DNA of 64,000 nt from Pseudobacteroides cellulosolvens ATCC 35603 = DSM 2933 (lineage in GTDB: Bacteria; Bacillota; Clostridia; Acetivibrionales; DSM-2933), in the NCBI RefSeq assembly GCF_001262605.1, contig NZ_LGTC01000001.1, forward strand, positions 2,771,501 through 2,835,500, read 5' to 3'. Numbering within the stretch: the first letter of the stretch is position 1; every line of letters starts with the position of its first letter. The position numbers were made by a program, and so were the translations under genes. Shown here piece after piece: positions 46,391-55,632 of this stretch. Under the pieces are notes generated by a model, which did no database searches, was not told the DNA's origin, and saw only the letters and a list, made by a program, of their open reading frames with translations.

Positions 46391-47328
46391 ATGGACCCTT
46401 TTTCACACGCTGTCATCGGTACTGCTTTATCAAAGGCAGTGGGTTATGGTATTAATTTTTCAGCACCAGAAAACATAGGACTGGTAGTAGGTTCTGTCTT
46501 CCCTGATATAGACATCGTTTTAAAAAAGTGGGGTAATTATGTATATTTAAAAAATCACCGAGCTGCAACACACTCAATAATAGGCCTTATAATATCGTCA
46601 TTATTTATTTCCGTAGCACTAAGGTTAATTTATCCGGCTTCAAGCTTTCTTAGTATTTTTCTGTGCTCCATGATAGGCTGTTTGTCCCACACAGTTTCCG
46701 ACATATTAAACTCCTATGGTGCAAAATTCCTCTGGCCCTTTTATAAGAGGAAATTAGCATTAAATCTTATAGTAATTATTAATCCTTTGGTAATACTTTT
46801 CCTTTTAGGGTATATATTCGGCAACAGCAGTACGGGTTTATTATCCATTCTTATATTGGGATTGTATCTACTACTGAGGTTGTTATATAAACTACTTATA
46901 AAAGATGAACTTAAAAAGGCTTATCCATCTATGAGAATTACAGCAGTCATACCTTCAATGCTGGCTACCTTCAGATGGCATTTTGTTTTGGAGGATAAGG
47001 AAGTGTTACTTGTTGGAGAAAAGAATATATTGAATGGAAAATAAATATTATAGAAAAATTCTCTAAACTTCATTATAATAAAATTGACAAGGCCTTAAAT
47101 TCGACATTAGGCAGGTTTTTTACGGATTTTACTCCTGTTTTTCATGTATCGGCCGAATCAATTGGAGAAATAAACCGCTATACATTTACCGACCTTAGGT
47201 ATTATTATAGAAATAATTTCTATCATCATGGTGTGCTTGAAATGGACAAGGAGGATTCAATTGTAAAATCATCATTTAAGCCATATACAATGAACAAGGA
47301 AAATAAAATTCCGGAAAGTCTTCAATGA
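46391..47328 (+). CDS. YdjM-family membrane protein, putative metal-dependent hydrolase (frameshifted as sequenced)
   Basis: The protein starts MDPFSHAVIG with the family histidines (SHA, PDID, ATHS, LSHTVSD) and has several membrane segments, resembling YdjM/YbcI-type membrane-bound hydrolases. As sequenced it stops at 47044, but adding one A to the run 47019-47022 continues as EKEYIEWKINIIEKF and FTDLRYYYRNNFYHH to a stop at 47326-47328, giving about 312 residues; that continuation has the DLRY segment expected for the family C-terminus. The ATG at 46391 has GGAGGTAAG upstream. clpS begins 63 bp downstream. The enzymatic role is not established. Confidence 0.8.
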
Positions 47329-47391
47329 TTCACTAATCCGGTAATAGAGCATTATTATAATATTAAGCATAAAGTAAAAGGTGAGGTTTTT

Positions 47392-47691
47392 ATGTCTGAC
47401 AAAGTAATATCTAAAGAGGATATTAAAAACTTAATTAAAAAACCAAACATGTATCGAGTTATTCTATTGAATGATGACTACACTACAATGGAATTTGTGA
47501 TAAATGTTTTAATGGTAGTTTTTCATAAAAGTATTACAGAAGCAACCCTAATTATGTTGGATGTCCATAAAAAGGGTAAAGGCATTGTTGGCTTGTATAC
47601 CTATGACATTGCATTAACTAAGATAAATCAGGTTGAAAGTATGGCAGCAGAATCAGGATATCCGCTAAAATCTATTATGGAAAAAGAATAA
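47392..47691 (+). CDS. clpS: ATP-dependent Clp protease adaptor ClpS
   Basis: The 99-residue adaptor recognises N-degrons and delivers them to ClpA(P). The core is clear: YRVILLNDDYTTMEFVINVL forms the Asp-rich N-end-rule pocket, followed by HKSITEATLIMLDVHKKGKG and the C-terminal strand. A GGTGAGG site precedes the start. clpA follows after 47 bp and aat after that. Confidence 0.96.
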   Translation: MSDKVISKEDIKNLIKKPNMYRVILLNDDYTTMEFVINVLMVVFHKSITEATLIMLDVHKKGKGIVGLYTYDIALTKINQVESMAAESGYPLKSIMEKE

Positions 47692-47738
47692 GGTATAAAA
47701 AACTTTAACATTTACGACCTAGATAATAGGAGGTTAAA

Positions 47739-50014
47739 ATGAATTTGGACAATATCGCTGATAAAATAATCTACGCGGCATATAATGAAGCAAAATTTAG
47801 AAATCATGAGTATTTTACTCCTGAACATATATTATACTCTTCACTGTTTTTTGAAGAAGGAAAAGATATCATTTTAAATTGTGGCGGAGACATTGAAGGT
47901 ATAAAGAACGACCTTGACAGATTTTTCAAGGATAATATGGATGCCATTGATAATGCAGAACCTGCAGCTTCTGATGGGGTTAACTCTGTCATAAATAACG
48001 CAGCGTTCCATATGGTATCATCCGGCAAGGATCTTATAAAAATAGGCGATATTTATGCCTCGATTTTAGATCTGGAGGAGTCCTTTTCTCATTATATTCT
48101 GGAAAAAAACGGAGTAACAAGGCTAAATGTACTGCGTTATATTTCCCATGGTGATTCCGATATGGATTCGGATTCTGAAGAATTTATAGAGGAAATGGAA
48201 GAAGAAATAGAAGAGGAAATGGGGTATTCTGATACCGATGATAAACCCAAAAAACAGAAATTCCTTGAAAAGTATACCGTAAACCTGATTGAAAAGGCTA
48301 AAAACGGTGATATAGATCCCCTTATCGGAAGGAAGGATATCATACAGAGAACTATTCAGGTTCTTGCAAGAAGAATTAAAAACAACCCTGTGCATGTAGG
48401 TGATCCGGGTGTTGGTAAAACAGCAGTTACCGAAGGCCTTGCCAGCATGATATATAATGGAGAGGTTCCTAAATCTCTTAAGGACAGCAACATTTATTCT
48501 CTTGATATGGGTTCATTGCTTGCAGGAACCAAATACAGAGGGGATTTTGAAGAACGAATTAAAAAGTTTTAAATGAAATTGAAGAGCTAGGCAATGCTAT
48601 TGTATATATTGATGAAATTCATAATGTAGTTGGAGCAGGATCTGTTTCAGGTTCAATGGATGCATCAAACATATTAAAGCCCTTTCTTACCTCGGGAAAG
48701 ATGAGATTTATAGGCTCAACCACCTATGAAGAGTATAAAAAGTATTTCGACAAGGACAGGGCATTATCAAGAAGATTTCAAAAAATTGAGATACTTGAAC
48801 CATCCATTGACGAAACTAAACTTATATTAAATGGATTAAAGGAAAAATACGAAGGCTTCCATAGCGTTAAATACACAGATGAAGCCATAAACTTAGCTGC
48901 AGAATTGTCTGCAAAATATATTAATGACAGGTATCTGCCTGACAAAGCTATTGACCTCATTGATGAATCCGGTGCTTATGCCAGATTGACCGGAAATGAA
49001 GATGAAGAAATATTAATTACAGGTAAGGACATTGAGAGAACACTTTCCCAAATTGCCAAAATACCCGAGCAAAGTATTTCAGGTAATGAAATCTCAAAAC
49101 TTAAAGACCTTGAGATGAACCTTAAATCAAATATATTTGGACAGGATCATGCTATTGAAACAGTTGTCAGGGCTATAAAAATGTCTAGGGCCGGGTTTCT
49201 TGAGGGAGAAAAGCCTGTTGCTTCACTACTTTTTGTCGGTCCTACAGGTGTCGGTAAAACAGAAATATCAAAACAACTGGCTAATTCAATGGGCATACCT
49301 CTTGTCCGTTTTGACATGAGTGAATACCAGGAGAAGCACACAGTAGCAAGGCTCATTGGTGCACCTCCCGGATATGTAGGCTATGAAGAGGGCGGCCTAT
49401 TGACAGACTCTATAAGGAAAACACCATATTGTGTATTGCTCCTTGATGAAATAGAAAAGGCTCATCCCGACATTTATAATGTGCTTTTGCAGATTATGGA
49501 TTATTCAACTTTAACAGATAATACCGGAAAAAAAGCTGATTTTAGGAATGTTATCATCATAATGACGTCCAATGCAGGGGCAAGAGAAGTTGGAAAAGCA
49601 TTGATCGGCTTTGAAAACAAGCAGGTTGATAAAAGCTCTATTACAAAAGAGGTTGAACGCACTTTCTTACCTGAATTCAGAAACAGGCTTGATGAAATAG
49701 TCGTGTTTAATCATATCAATGAAGAAATGGCTTCTCTGATTGCAAGAAAGGCAATGCGTGATTTTGAAGCAAAGCTCATTTCAAAGAATATTAGCCTTAA
49801 GGTAACTGAAGGCTGCTATAAATGGCTCTCTAATAAAGGCCTTTCATCAATTTTCGGTGCAAGGGAAATATTAAGAGTGGTTCAGGATAAGGTTAAGACA
49901 CTGCTCGTAGATGAAGTACTTTTTGGAAAGCTTAGTAACGGCGGTACTGCTGTCATAGATGTAAAAAATAATGAAATTTTTATAACATATAAACATACGA
50001 AAAGGAAGACCTAA
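47739..50014 (+). CDS. clpA: ATP-dependent Clp protease ATP-binding subunit ClpA (frameshifted as sequenced)
   Basis: ClpA unfolds substrates for ClpP. The N-terminal repeat domain (1-150), first AAA+ module (Walker [11 protein letters not shown]) and second module ([10 protein letters not shown]) are present, with the ClpP-docking IGF tripeptide in KALIGFENK. As sequenced the frame ends after ERIKKF at 48572; one extra G at 48566 continues as [21 protein letters not shown] into the downstream frame, giving about 758 residues, the usual ClpA length. Without this correction the first ATPase would lack Walker B. GGAGG precedes the start. The aat start lies 1 bp after the stop. Confidence 0.92.
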
Positions 50015-50015
50015 A

Positions 50016-50684
50016 ATGCCAGTTTATCTACTATCAAATAAACTTGTTTTTCCACATCCTTCACTATCAAACGAAGACGGTTTGCTAGCAGTTGGAGGTG
50101 ACTTATCATGTGAAAGGCTTTGTCTTGCTTATGAAAACGGCATATTTCCATGGTATTCCGAAAAGCCGGTGTTGTGGTGGTCTCCCGATCCACGTTTTGT
50201 ACTTTTTCCAAAGGACCTCAAAGTATCGAAGTCCATGAAAAAATTCCTAAAAAAAGGCTATTACAAAGTAACCTTTGACACATGCTTTAAAGATGTTATT
50301 ACAAACTGCGGATATACACGCAAGGATGACACTTGGATCGACAATGATATGATTGAAAGCTATTGTACCCTGCATAAGCTTGGAATAGCTCATTCAGTCG
50401 AAACCTGGTACGAAGATAAGCTTGTAGGCGGTTTATACGGATTATCAATGGGAAGTTGTTTCTTTGGTGAATCCATGTTCTCAATTATGGATAATGCTTC
50501 TAAAACAGCCTTTATAAAGTTAATTGAAACAATCAATTTTTCTTTAATTGATTGTCAAATATATTCACAGCATTTAGAATCATTAGGTGCAATTAATATA
50601 AAAAGATCTGAATTTTTGGAACTCCTTGCCCAAGGCCTTGAAGAAACATCGAAAATAGGCAGCTGGAGCCATCTTAGCAATTAA
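50016..50684 (+). CDS. aat: Leucyl/phenylalanyl-tRNA-protein transferase
   Basis: The 222-residue enzyme adds Leu or Phe from aminoacyl-tRNA to proteins with basic N-termini, creating primary N-degrons. Family motifs are [40 protein letters not shown] and [18 protein letters not shown]. The ribosome-binding site AAAAGGAAG lies within the end of clpA, and the start is 1 bp after its stop, so expression is coupled. With clpS and clpA it completes a recognition and degradation module; clpP is elsewhere. Confidence 0.96.
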   Translation: MPVYLLSNKLVFPHPSLSNEDGLLAVGGDLSCERLCLAYENGIFPWYSEKPVLWWSPDPRFVLFPKDLKVSKSMKKFLKKGYYKVTFDTCFKDVITNCGYTRKDDTWIDNDMIESYCTLHKLGIAHSVETWYEDKLVGGLYGLSMGSCFFGESMFSIMDNASKTAFIKLIETINFSLIDCQIYSQHLESLGAINIKRSEFLELLAQGLEETSKIGSWSHLSN

Positions 50685-50698
50685 AATCAAACGTCAAA

Positions 50699-50735
50699 AA
50701 GGGATGCACCCAAGAAGAGTTTTGCTGCATCCCTT
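50699..50735. terminator. Bidirectional terminator between aat and the GerMN gene
   Basis: Perfect 10-bp arms AAGGGATGCA (50699-50708) and TGCATCCCTT (50726-50735) lie between convergent stops at 50684 and 50742. Confidence 0.8.
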
Positions 50736-50741
50736 AATATA

Positions 50742-51695
50742 TTATTCTAAAATCGTACCATCGGAATCCACAGTAATATTTGACATATCACTGCTAAAGC
50801 TTTGATCTGACTCCTCCATATCAAGTCCTGAACCAGACTTTTTAGAATTATTCTCCTTACTTGAATCTTTGCTTGATTTATCTTTAACAGATTTATCTTT
50901 ATCAGAATTATCCTTATTTGAATTGTCTTTATCCTTATTCGGGTCATTTTTACTTGTTTCGGATTTATTCTGGTTATCTTTATCTTTTTCTGGATCATTA
51001 TTGTCTAATTTATCTTTGTCAGCAATGCTATCATTATCTGAAGAGGATGCTCCCAAATCGCTGGAACTTTCTGCAGTTTCTGAATCAGATGTAACCTCAT
51101 TGCTTATAATTGATACATTTCTCGGAAAAGCTGCATCAAACTTAAAGAATCCCTTATATGTCTCACACACTTTACCATTAATTAAAAATTTAACCTCTTG
51201 GATATCTTTTATCTCTGTCAATGAATTAACAATTGAATAAATTGTCAGCCTCTCAGCTTCCTTTCCGCCTGGATGTTTATCGACAAAATCCTTGGATAGA
51301 TTAACAGTAGCTACTCCTGATTTAATAGGCACACTGCTTTTTATCAGTTTTGTATCTTCAGGTATGGTAGCTTTTAATCCCTTTTTGGTAGGTCCATTGA
51401 TAAGCTCTTTAACAACAATACCAGCCAGATTATTTACACTTTTTTTGGCTTCACTAATTGGAATATGTCTTACTTCAAGCTTTAGCTTGGAACTGTCTTC
51501 ATTTGCAAAATACAGGTGAATGGGTACTTTATCGGAAAGTTTTTTCGCTTCTTCCTCACCTATAGCAACACTGCTTGCAGGCTGTAATTCATCAGACCCA
51601 TCCTTTTCAATTCCAAGCTTCTGTAAAATACCACACCCAACAAACACTGATACAATAAATAAACAGCATATGATGATACTTAACGTTTTTCGCAC
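50742..51695 (-). CDS. GerMN-domain lipoprotein with disordered Asp/Lys tail
   Basis: The 317-residue lipoprotein has lipobox VFVGC (Cys21), a GerMN domain at about 55-195 (IHLYFANEDSSKL, ELINGPTKKGLKATIP, GVATVNLSKDFV), and a long low-complexity tail of Asp, Lys, Asn and Ser (about 210-290). GerMN occurs in the spore germination protein GerM and other envelope lipoproteins. The start is GTG with GAGGTG upstream. It may act in spore envelope or peptidoglycan assembly; a single GerMN domain gives no firm role. Confidence 0.85.
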   Translation of the reverse strand: MRKTLSIIICCLFIVSVFVGCGILQKLGIEKDGSDELQPASSVAIGEEEAKKLSDKVPIHLYFANEDSSKLKLEVRHIPISEAKKSVNNLAGIVVKELINGPTKKGLKATIPEDTKLIKSSVPIKSGVATVNLSKDFVDKHPGGKEAERLTIYSIVNSLTEIKDIQEVKFLINGKVCETYKGFFKFDAAFPRNVSIISNEVTSDSETAESSSDLGASSSDNDSIADKDKLDNNDPEKDKDNQNKSETSKNDPNKDKDNSNKDNSDKDKSVKDKSSKDSSKENNSKKSGSGLDMEESDQSFSSDMSNITVDSDGTILE

Positions 51696-51791
51696 TGTCC
51701 GGCACCTCGCAAATTATTCTTTATAGAATATTTCTATGCCGACCATTCTTGTGATATTCATTTAGGAATAACTAAATTTATTAATCATACC

Positions 51792-52475
51792 TTAATACAG
51801 ACTTTTATCTTGCTTATCAACACCTGTAAGTATCTGTTCTGTGGAACTTGTACCTAATCTATGGCACCCCAACTCAATAAATCCAATTGCCTGATCCAGT
51901 GTTTTTATACCTCCAGAAGCTTTAACCTTAATATGAGGCCCTACAACATTCTTCATCAGAACAATATCATTTGGTGCTGCCCCACTGCCGTTAAATCCGG
52001 TTGATGTCTTCACATAATCGCTTCCTGCTTCCTCTGAAAGCCTGCAGGCAATTTTTTTATTCTCATCGTCAAGCAATGAGGTTTCAATTATTACTTTTAA
52101 AATTACATTTTTTGAATGTGCCGCCTTTGCCACCGCTTCAATATCATTTTTGACATAAATGTAATCACCTGATAGAAGCTTTCCGATATTTATTACCATG
52201 TCAAGCTCTAAAGCACCATGTTCAATAGCCTCAAAAGCTTCAGCCACCTTACATGCCGTTGTTGTTCCACCATGCGGAAAACCGATAACCGTGCTTACCA
52301 TTACATCTGAACCTTTTAGAAAGCTATGTGCCAGCTTAACATGGCACGGCTTCACACATACAGACGCTACATCAAATCTCAATGCAATATTACATTCTCT
52401 CTCTACATCAGCATCTGTAGCATCTGGCTTTAATACTGCATGATCAATTGTTTTAGCAATTAATTTATTATCCAA
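51792..52475 (-). CDS. deoC: Deoxyribose-phosphate aldolase
   Basis: The 227-residue class I aldolase cleaves 2-deoxyribose-5-phosphate to acetaldehyde and glyceraldehyde-3-phosphate in deoxynucleoside catabolism. Active-site lysine segments are visible (VILKVIIET and VKASGGIKT), with the N-terminal IDHAVLKPDAT. The start is TTG, with GGAGG upstream. An ArsR-type regulator gene lies 43 bp upstream on the same strand and could control it. Confidence 0.95.
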   Translation of the reverse strand: MDNKLIAKTIDHAVLKPDATDADVERECNIALRFDVASVCVKPCHVKLAHSFLKGSDVMVSTVIGFPHGGTTTACKVAEAFEAIEHGALELDMVINIGKLLSGDYIYVKNDIEAVAKAAHSKNVILKVIIETSLLDDENKKIACRLSEEAGSDYVKTSTGFNGSGAAPNDIVLMKNVVGPHIKVKASGGIKTLDQAIGFIELGCHRLGTSSTEQILTGVDKQDKSLY

Positions 52476-52518
52476 GATTCAACCTCCGTTTAATCATTAT
52501 ATCTAAATTAAGTCATTC

Positions 52519-52812
52519 CTAATCACAAATATCTTTAGAGGAATTAAATAGAATATTAATGATGTCCACCACTTCATCATCTACAACTTTATAACAGACC
52601 TCCAACCCATTTCTTTTTCCTTCAATTATTCCAGCTGTTCTTAACTTAGCAATATGTTGAGAAACTGTAGACTGAGGCAAACCAAGGCATTCCTGAATCT
52701 TTGTAACATTGCAATTGTTTCCAATCAGCCCTTTAACGATGCATAACCTCTGAGGATGAGAAATGACTTTTAACTTTTCAGCTTTTTCTTCATATTTTTT
52801 TAAATCTTCCAC
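52519..52812 (-). CDS. ArsR-family transcriptional regulator
   Basis: The 97-residue protein is a winged helix-turn-helix regulator of the ArsR/SmtB type; the recognition helix lies in LPQSTVSQHIAKLRTAGII, followed by the wing GKRNGLEVCYKV. Cysteines occur at NNC and QEC, but the classic ELCVCDL metal motif is absent, so the inducer is unclear. The start is GTG with CGGAGG upstream. It sits directly upstream of deoC and may regulate it and itself. Confidence 0.9.
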   Translation of the reverse strand: MEDLKKYEEKAEKLKVISHPQRLCIVKGLIGNNCNVTKIQECLGLPQSTVSQHIAKLRTAGIIEGKRNGLEVCYKVVDDEVVDIINILFNSSKDICD

Positions 52813-52897
52813 ACCACTAACCTCCGTTTAGAAATAATATTCCAACGGATAGTATTATACCATAACATTTACCATCAGCATAGTTTATCCATGGATT

Positions 52898-53428
52898 TCA
52901 AATAGCTTTTGTATATTTGTCTGCAAAATGGCTTGCACAATAACTATCAGGCTTGATTTTCGGAACAAAGTCCAACCCCTTAACCATTCCCACCATCTCA
53001 TTAATCAATGATTTCGTCTTTCCCCGAGTACCGATATCTATATGGAATTCAAACGAAACATTATCACTTCCAACCGCTTTTCTAATGTTTTGAATCTTTT
53101 CTTCATTAAACATATACGCCAACTGCAAAGTTAAACATGTTTCCAAGTATATTTTCTCTCTTAAATTAGTAATAGCTCTCGGATATTCAGTTTTGTGCAG
53201 AAAGCCGGTTGCACCCCTTCCTACTCTGTGAACATGAACACAAGACACAAATACCGTATGACTTCCAACCTGCGAGTCTGTACCGATAGAAATTTTATAC
53301 AAGCTATTTATGTCCGACTTTATAAAATTGATTATGCTTTCGTATACCTGGTTAAAATTTAGATAGTCACTGTTTAATCCCCTAAAAACCGTTTTGTCAT
53401 CAATTATTAGTAAATCCTCATGCAACAC
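52898..53428 (-). CDS. Ribonuclease H-like YkuK family protein (DUF458)
   Basis: The 176-residue protein has the RNase H-like pattern of the YkuK/DUF458 family: a first strand ISIGTDSQVGSHTVFV with conserved Asp, a KTEYPRAITNLREKIYLE helix, HIDIGTRGKTKSLI with a second Asp, and a C-terminal KIKPDSYCASHFADKYTK. The start is GTG with AAAGGAGGG upstream. Nuclease activity in this family has not, to my knowledge, been firmly shown. It appears monocistronic. Confidence 0.87.
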   Translation of the reverse strand: MLHEDLLIIDDKTVFRGLNSDYLNFNQVYESIINFIKSDINSLYKISIGTDSQVGSHTVFVSCVHVHRVGRGATGFLHKTEYPRAITNLREKIYLETCLTLQLAYMFNEEKIQNIRKAVGSDNVSFEFHIDIGTRGKTKSLINEMVGMVKGLDFVPKIKPDSYCASHFADKYTKAI

Positions 53429-53781
53429 GTGGAATATCCCTCCTTTATATCAAGGCTTAACCAAATTATTAAAGCTCTGTGAAATTTAATCACAGAGCCT
53501 TTTATACAGATTTAAATAAATGCTTGTATACAAAACAGCACTAAAGTACAAATTGATTTTTTGTAGTCTTTTTCCTCAAACTTCATACCAATCAACTCCG
53601 AGGAGATTTAATTGAAATACTACCCAATGTAAAACTCAATAAAACTTTTTATATATAAGATAATATTATCATAGCAATAATCCAATCTCAAGAACAAAAT
53701 CAGGAAATGATTTTGCAACCTTAATCGTTGTCGTGGGAAGTTTTGGTGTAGAATACACCTTAATTTCCTAGACATACAAAA
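53429..53781. other. 353-bp intergenic region with hairpin and repeat
   Basis: It contains a hairpin with arms GCTCTGTGA / TCACAGAGC (53474-53498, followed by CTTTT) and, at 53690-53778, a repeat whose close relative lies inside spoIVFB. No gene is seen. Confidence 0.6.
53690..53778 (+). repeat. R2-associated repeat segment, copy F
   Basis: The segment has a small hairpin (AAAATCA...TGATTTT), then GCAACCTTAATCGTTGT, and ends AATTTCCTAGACAT. It aligns with 21748-21833 (inside spoIVFB), partly with 20764-20793, 32235-32275 and 32577-32600, and shares its AATTTCCTAGACAT end with sequence near 22971-22984. Confidence 0.65.
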
Positions 53782-54660
53782 TCAGGAAGCGGTATTCCTT
53801 ACAAACTCAATTATCTTTCTTCCTGCTAAAGCACCCTGTCCTACCGCAGTAGCTATTTGCTTGAATCCTCCCGTGCAGTCACCGGCGGCAAATAACCCGT
53901 CTATATTAGTCTGCATATCGGAATTCACAAGAATGGAGCCATCCTGGGTAAGAACCCCAAGTTTTCTTGCGAAGTCGATACTTGAAGCACTCTCATATGC
54001 AACAAACAGACCATCAATGTTCTTCTGATCACCATCATTAAATACTATCCTTTGCAGAAAATCCTTGCCTTCAATGCTTACAACCGGCTTTTTATTCATA
54101 TTAAACTTTTTTGCCTCATTCTGGAATTCTTTTGAAAATTCAGGAGCAAAACCATTGGTAAAAATTGTGATATCCTTTGTATATGCCAGAAGTTCCAAAG
54201 CCTCATGTACTGCATAATCCTTATACCCAAGGACTCCAACCTTTAAATCATTATAGAAAAATCCATCGCATGTGGAACAATAACTGACTCCATTCCCTTC
54301 AAATTCCTTTAAGTTTTTGATGTTTATTTTCTTTTGTTTTTGTCCGGTTGCCATCAGAACTGCTTTAGCAGAAAACTGTCTTTTAGCCGTTGTAACCAAA
54401 AAGTTCTCATCCTTTTTGATTTCAATAACTTCATCTTCAACAATTTCTCCTCCAAGCCTTAAGGCCTGTTCTACTCCCTGCTTTAATAAGTATTGTCCGC
54501 TTATAGGTTCTGAAAAGCCATAATAGTTTTCTATCTTTTCCGTCTTTGCAAGAGCACTTTCATTCATACCTATAATGAGTGTTTTCAGATTTGCTCTTAT
54601 TGTATATAGGGAAGCTGATATTCCAGCAGGACCCTTTCCGATTATAATAACATCATACAT
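53782..54660 (-). CDS. Thioredoxin reductase-like FAD/NAD(P) oxidoreductase
   Basis: The 292-residue flavoprotein has an N-terminal FAD-binding motif (IIIGKGPAGISAS), the redox-active CxxC of thioredoxin reductases (YCSTCDGFFY), a central nucleotide-binding region and the C-terminal FAD motif (GLFAAGDCTGG). The central loop around VGVLGYKDYAVHE lacks the canonical GGGNSA sequence, so cofactor preference or electron donor may differ (ferredoxin- or flavin-dependent relatives exist in clostridia). The ATG at 54660 has GGAGGATAA upstream; an in-frame ATG at 54675 overlaps that site. No thioredoxin gene is adjacent. Confidence 0.85.
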   Translation of the reverse strand: MYDVIIIGKGPAGISASLYTIRANLKTLIIGMNESALAKTEKIENYYGFSEPISGQYLLKQGVEQALRLGGEIVEDEVIEIKKDENFLVTTAKRQFSAKAVLMATGQKQKKINIKNLKEFEGNGVSYCSTCDGFFYNDLKVGVLGYKDYAVHEALELLAYTKDITIFTNGFAPEFSKEFQNEAKKFNMNKKPVVSIEGKDFLQRIVFNDGDQKNIDGLFVAYESASSIDFARKLGVLTQDGSILVNSDMQTNIDGLFAAGDCTGGFKQIATAVGQGALAGRKIIEFVRNTAS

Positions 54661-54830
54661 TCTATTATCCTCCATAGTGTATCTTAAAAACAGTTAAGGT
54701 ATGATTTAAAAATCACTTCCGTTTTATTTGTATTATAAATATTTTACCACCATATTAAATAAAGTGTAACATTTTTTTAGCTTTCATAATATTATGTAAA
54801 TATACAAGTCACTATAAGGGAGTGATTTTA

Positions 54831-55013
54831 ATGACTTCATATAAATCTAAAGATTCCAACACTGAGCTGTTATTTTTTATAATCATTTTTTTACTGCTTT
54901 TTTACGATGACAGTTTCTTAAGAACCCACAAAATAGGATGCTCTATAAAGTCAACAAATAAAGACAGTTCAATATTATTCTTTATATTAGTATTTTTACT
55001 ATTGTTTTATTAA
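54831..55013 (+). CDS. Small hydrophobic protein with duplicated membrane motif
   Basis: The 60-residue peptide has two copies of nearly the same hydrophobic block, ELLFFIIIFLLLFYDD and SILFFILVFLLLFY, joined by a short charged loop with one Cys. It is probably a hairpin or dual-span membrane peptide. AAGGGAGTG precedes the ATG at 54831. Small proteins with such Leu/Phe blocks are common in spore-forming clostridia and bacilli, but no named family is claimed. It lies upstream of three other small genes, separated by an R1 copy. Confidence 0.65.
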   Translation: MTSYKSKDSNTELLFFIIIFLLLFYDDSFLRTHKIGCSIKSTNKDSSILFFILVFLLLFY

Positions 55014-55074
55014 GTATAGTTATAGTGCCCAATTAACAATTTGTTATATTAAAATGTAAAGATTAACCATTTTA

Positions 55075-55170
55075 GGCATGTTGAAAATATAACTTCCCGT
55101 ATAATTTCCCTTTCGTGCTTACTTAACTCGTGAACACACGCTCAAAAGGAAGTAATATTTCAATCATGCC
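55075..55170 (-). repeat. R1 dispersed repeat, inverted single copy
   Basis: This 96-bp copy, read on the minus strand, matches the tandem R1 units at 38941-39142 with scattered substitutions and small indels. Its inverted ends extend outward to TTTAGGCATG (55071) and CATGCCTAAA (55174), giving terminal inverted repeats of about 28 bp. Confidence 0.88.
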
Positions 55171-55268
55171 TAAATATAATTTGTTAGTTCCTAATATAAT
55201 AAATTGTAACATAAATGGATCTATATTCATTTATTACAAATATAGTTAAATGGAAAGGGCTGATGATT

Positions 55269-55595
55269 ATGAATAATCCATTCAATAAAAAACTGAGCGA
55301 ACTCTTTGGCAAGATGGATGAAAAGGTATTGCAGGCAAGGCTTTCTGCCGCCATGGATATGCTTCAAAAAGGAGATGCTGAAGAGTTGGCCAAAAAACTT
55401 AACAAGGTTGATAAAGAAGAACTCTTAAGTAAAATAAATGAGATTGATGATTCCAAGCTCAAATCCTTGAACCTCAATAAAGATGAACTGAGCAAAAGGA
55501 TTAATGAGGAGGATCTCTCCAAATTATCTGCACTCATAGGTGACCGTGGAGATGAAATTATAAGTAGAATTAAGGAATTAATAAACAAATCCTGA
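55269..55595 (+). CDS. Small helical charged protein, unknown function
   Basis: The 108-residue protein is almost entirely predicted helix, with repeated Leu/Lys/Glu heptad-like segments (AEELAKKLNKVDKEELLSKINEIDD, shown here only as KLNKVDKEELLSKI, and LSKRINEEDLSKLSALIG). No signal or membrane segment is present. The ATG at 55269 lies 6-12 bp after GAAAGGG; longer in-frame starts at 55215 and 55263 are less well placed. The next gene starts 37 bp downstream with GGAGG, so the two are in one operon. Similarity to DNA- or protein-binding helical domains cannot be assigned. Confidence 0.6.
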   Translation: MNNPFNKKLSELFGKMDEKVLQARLSAAMDMLQKGDAEELAKKLNKVDKEELLSKINEIDDSKLKSLNLNKDELSKRINEEDLSKLSALIGDRGDEIISRIKELINKS

Positions 55596-55632
55596 ATATA
55601 CTTATACAAAAGCTCTTTAGGAGGAACATTGG

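Noticed and set aside
47739..50014. Two separate Clp ATPase genes
   Set aside because: Neither part alone has both Walker motifs of the first ATPase module, and the 80 bp between the two frames encodes the missing Walker B segment in frame when one G is added.
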